6,887 nt of DNA from assembly GCA_031401815.1 (NCBI GenBank), contig JANNRW010000112.1, positions 1 through 6,887 on the forward strand. Reading direction: 5' to 3'. Positions 5,731 through 6,887 of the stretch are shown one piece after another. Origin of the DNA: JANNRW01 sp031401815. Its GTDB lineage: Bacteria > Desulfobacterota > Desulfuromonadia > Geobacterales > DSM-12255. The notes beneath the pieces were generated by a model that searched no databases, was not told the origin of the DNA, and saw only the letters and a list, made by a program, of their open reading frames with translations. Within the stretch, counting starts at the first letter, position 1, and each line of letters begins with the position of its first letter. Made by a program: the position numbers and the translations under genes.

Positions 5731-6409
5731 TACGATTATCAGAACGGAAAACCTGCACAAGACTTACAACTCGGGGAAGGTAAAAACCAACGCCCTGCGT
5801 GGGGTGACACTGGAGATAGCGAGAGGTTCCTTTTGCTGCATCGTTGGTCCGTCCGGACACGGGAAAAGCACCCTCATGCACCTTGTCGGGGGGCTCGACC
5901 GACCGACCGAGGGAGGTGTCTTCCTGGACGGAATGGATATCACCCGGCTTTCCAACAGCAAACTGGCGGCTTTGCGGGCGCAGAAAATCGGCTTCGTCTT
6001 CCAGTTCTTCAACCTTCTCCAGGGCCTTACCGCCTGCGAAAACGTGGAGACGGCCATGATGTTTGCAGGGGCCACGGAGAAGGCGCAGAAAGAAAGGGCT
6101 GAAGCGCTCCTTTCCCTGGTTGGGCTTTCGGAAAAGCTCCATGCGAAGCCTTCCGACCTTTCTGGCGGCCAACAGCAACGGGTTGCCATAGCAAGGGCTC
6201 TGGCTAACAACCCGGATCTCCTGCTAATGGATGAGCCGACCGGAAACCTCGATTCAGAGTCTGAAGCAGAGGTGCTTGAAACGGTCTTCAGGCTCCACCG
6301 TCAAGGGAAGACAGTGGTCATAGTTACCCATAACAACGAGATTGCGCAAAGGGCGGAGAAGGTTATTACCATCAGGGATGGGATGGTCGCGAAATATGTC
6401 TTGGTTTAA
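5723..6409 (+). CDS. ABC transporter ATP-binding protein, LolD/MacB type (complete)
   Basis: This 228-residue cytoplasmic ATPase has every expected motif in order: A-loop Tyr15 in KTYNSG, Walker A GPSGHGKST (42-50), Q-loop Gln94 in FVFQFFNLL, signature LSGGQ (146-150), Walker B LLLMDEP with catalytic Glu171, D-loop NLDSE (175-179), and H-loop His203 in VTHNN. Length and the GLDRPTEG and FNLLQGLTACENV segments place it with the LolD/MacB/FtsE-like ATPases that serve FtsX-type permeases. Walker A contains a histidine (SGHGKS) where serine, alanine or cysteine is more usual. Its ATG lies inside the last codons of the permease gene (8-nt overlap) with GGAGG at 5709-5713, so the two are translationally coupled and form one transporter. 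No clear intrinsic terminator follows. Confidence 0.96.
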   Translation: MDDTIIRTENLHKTYNSGKVKTNALRGVTLEIARGSFCCIVGPSGHGKSTLMHLVGGLDRPTEGGVFLDGMDITRLSNSKLAALRAQKIGFVFQFFNLLQGLTACENVETAMMFAGATEKAQKERAEALLSLVGLSEKLHAKPSDLSGGQQQRVAIARALANNPDLLLMDEPTGNLDSESEAEVLETVFRLHRQGKTVVIVTHNNEIAQRAEKVITIRDGMVAKYVLV

Positions 6410-6481
6410 GGAAAATATTCGACCCATACATTGCCTGAGATCCTGTATCCCTAATTCAGCATGAAATCGACTCATTCCGGA

Positions 6482-6512
6482 TTGGCGAATTCTCTAACAC
6501 CTCGGGTATAAT
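6482..6512 (+). promoter_or_regulatory. Promoter candidate before the short truncated gene
   Basis: A perfect TATAAT lies at 6507-6512. The best -35, TTGGCG (6482-6487), is 19 bp upstream, longer than ideal. Transcription would start near 6519. Confidence 0.45.
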
Positions 6513-6541
6513 CCGATTTACAGTAGGAGCATTTCCATCCT

Positions 6542-6551
6542 CTGTATACAG
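6542..6551. promoter_or_regulatory. 10-bp palindrome CTGTATACAG in the leader
   Basis: This perfect palindrome sits between the predicted transcription start (about 6519) and the ribosome binding site (6559-6564) of the next gene, where a repressor could block transcription. It may be coincidental; no regulator is assigned. Confidence 0.3.
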
Positions 6552-6572
6552 CAACTCCAAGGAGCGCCATCC

Positions 6573-6773
6573 ATGACCGCAACCAATCTCAATGAACTTG
6601 CCATGCGCTACAAGGCCGACCCGGAATCGGTCTACAACACATGGTTCATTGACAACGACACCCGTATGAAGTCGTTCCGCTCCATCCGGCGTGGGGTGGT
6701 GGCCATCATTGCCTCGATAAAGGACGGAACGTTTGGTAACGATTTCAGGTTCATCCGCAGAATCTGTGGGTAG
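6573..6773 (+). pseudogene. Truncated 5' fragment of a longer unknown protein
   Basis: The gene has a strong AAGGAG site (6559-6564) 8 nt before the ATG and encodes 66 residues starting MTATNLNELAMRYKADPESV, with well-formed protein-like sequence up to about residue 58 (FGNDF). The remaining residues, RFIRRICG, look like out-of-frame or foreign sequence. The frame starting at 6748 reads GSSAESV instead, which resembles the continuation I recall for longer homologues (a GSS-x-E pattern just after FGNDFK), suggesting a small frameshift near 6747 followed by a junction. I cannot verify those homologues here. The stop codon at 6771 lies in sequence that looks like the left end of an insertion element. 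The gene is thus probably a remnant cut off by that element. Its original function is unknown to me; no hydrophobic segment or catalytic motif is evident. Confidence 0.55.
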
Positions 6774-6784
6774 ATTCCAGAAAA

Positions 6785-6806
6785 TGGGGGCCTAAACGGC
6801 CACCCA
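6785..6806. repeat. GC-rich hairpin near the right edge
   Basis: TGGGGGCC (6785-6792) pairs with GGCCACCCA (6798-6806) over 8 bp with one bulged A, around the loop TAAAC. There is no following T-run, so an intrinsic terminator is unlikely; a transposase-binding subterminal repeat is the favoured reading. Confidence 0.5.
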
Positions 6807-6878
6807 GTTAATGAAAATAGAGCATCCCGTCTTCAAATCTGGCATTGTGTGTTTCGACCAAGAAACCCAATACAGAAA

Positions 6879-6883
6879 AGGAG
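6879..6883 (+). promoter_or_regulatory. Ribosome binding site for a gene starting just beyond the window
   Basis: AGGAG within GAAAAGGAGAACG ends 4 nt before the window edge, so a start codon is expected within the first few bases outside. If the insertion-element reading is right, this gene would be the transposase gene istA. Confidence 0.45.
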
Positions 6884-6887
6884 AACG

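Larger units (their letters stand above)
6765..6887 (+). mobile_element. Possible left end of an IS21-type insertion element
   Basis: From about 6765 (TGTGGGTAGATTCC) the sequence no longer resembles the preceding gene. It contains the GGGGGCC...GGCCACCC motif with a TAAAC centre, reminiscent of the GGTGGCC-type repeats near ends of IS21-family elements, followed by about 75 nt of non-coding leader and a ribosome binding site at the right edge. IS21 elements begin with TG and place istA roughly 100 nt inside the left end, which fits. No transposase residue is visible in the window, so this is an inference from memory of the family's ends, not proof. Confidence 0.35.

Noticed and set aside
5699..6178. 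159-codon open frame on the minus strand opposite the ATPase
   Set aside because: Antisense shadow of a gene with all ABC motifs intact.
6542..6551. CTGTATACAG as a LexA box
   Set aside because: The E. coli-type LexA box has CTG and CAG arms 10 bp apart; here the palindrome is only 10 bp long in total, so only a generic operator can be suggested.
6785..6806. Intrinsic terminator after the truncated gene
   Set aside because: The hairpin is GC-rich but is followed by GTTAATG rather than a T-run.

Overview
The window is bacterial DNA. It resembles Desulfuromonadia/Geobacter-type genomes: a DUF2318 (FtrD-like) protein sits with MacB/FtsX-type permeases and small secreted Cys-rich proteins, at moderate GC with good Shine-Dalgarno sites. 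The taxon is inferred from gene content and general impression, not from a diagnostic marker.

The layout is two divergent gene groups around a 305-bp control region (2333-2637). The left group reads leftward on the minus strand. It holds a membrane-anchored heavy-metal-associated (HMA) domain protein (1904-2332), a DUF2318 protein with paired CxxC motifs (1424-1888), a four-helix MacB/FtsX-type ABC permease with an external CSGC motif (264-1424), and a LolD/MacB-type ATPase cut by the window edge (1-251). Spacings of 15 nt, a 1-nt TGATG overlap and 12 nt indicate one operon.

The right group reads rightward. It holds a secreted transglutaminase-like protein (2638-3663), a small secreted Cys-rich protein (3728-4069), then a tight cassette of a small exported OB-fold-like protein (4164-4565), a second MacB/FtsX-type permease (4567-5730) and its ATPase (5723-6409, 8-nt overlap). 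A good sigma70-type promoter precedes the transglutaminase gene. A second one, with an inverted repeat filling its 18-bp spacer, precedes the OB-fold cassette.

Together the two groups look like one envelope system. Two ABC modules, probably of the mechanotransmission/efflux type rather than classical importers, are joined to exported proteins rich in CxxC-like metal or redox motifs. The nearest precedent I know is the Campylobacter p19 iron locus, which pairs a DUF2318-type protein with two such permeases and an ATPase. Here no P19 or FTR1 gene is visible; an HMA protein, a transglutaminase and an OB-fold-like protein are present instead. The substrate (iron, copper, another metal, or a thiol/redox partner) cannot be settled from sequence alone.

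The right edge is different in kind. A short gene (6573-6773) with its own promoter and ribosome binding site appears to be the truncated front of a longer protein. It runs into sequence resembling the left end of an IS21-type insertion element, with a ribosome binding site at the last bases for a gene starting just outside the window.
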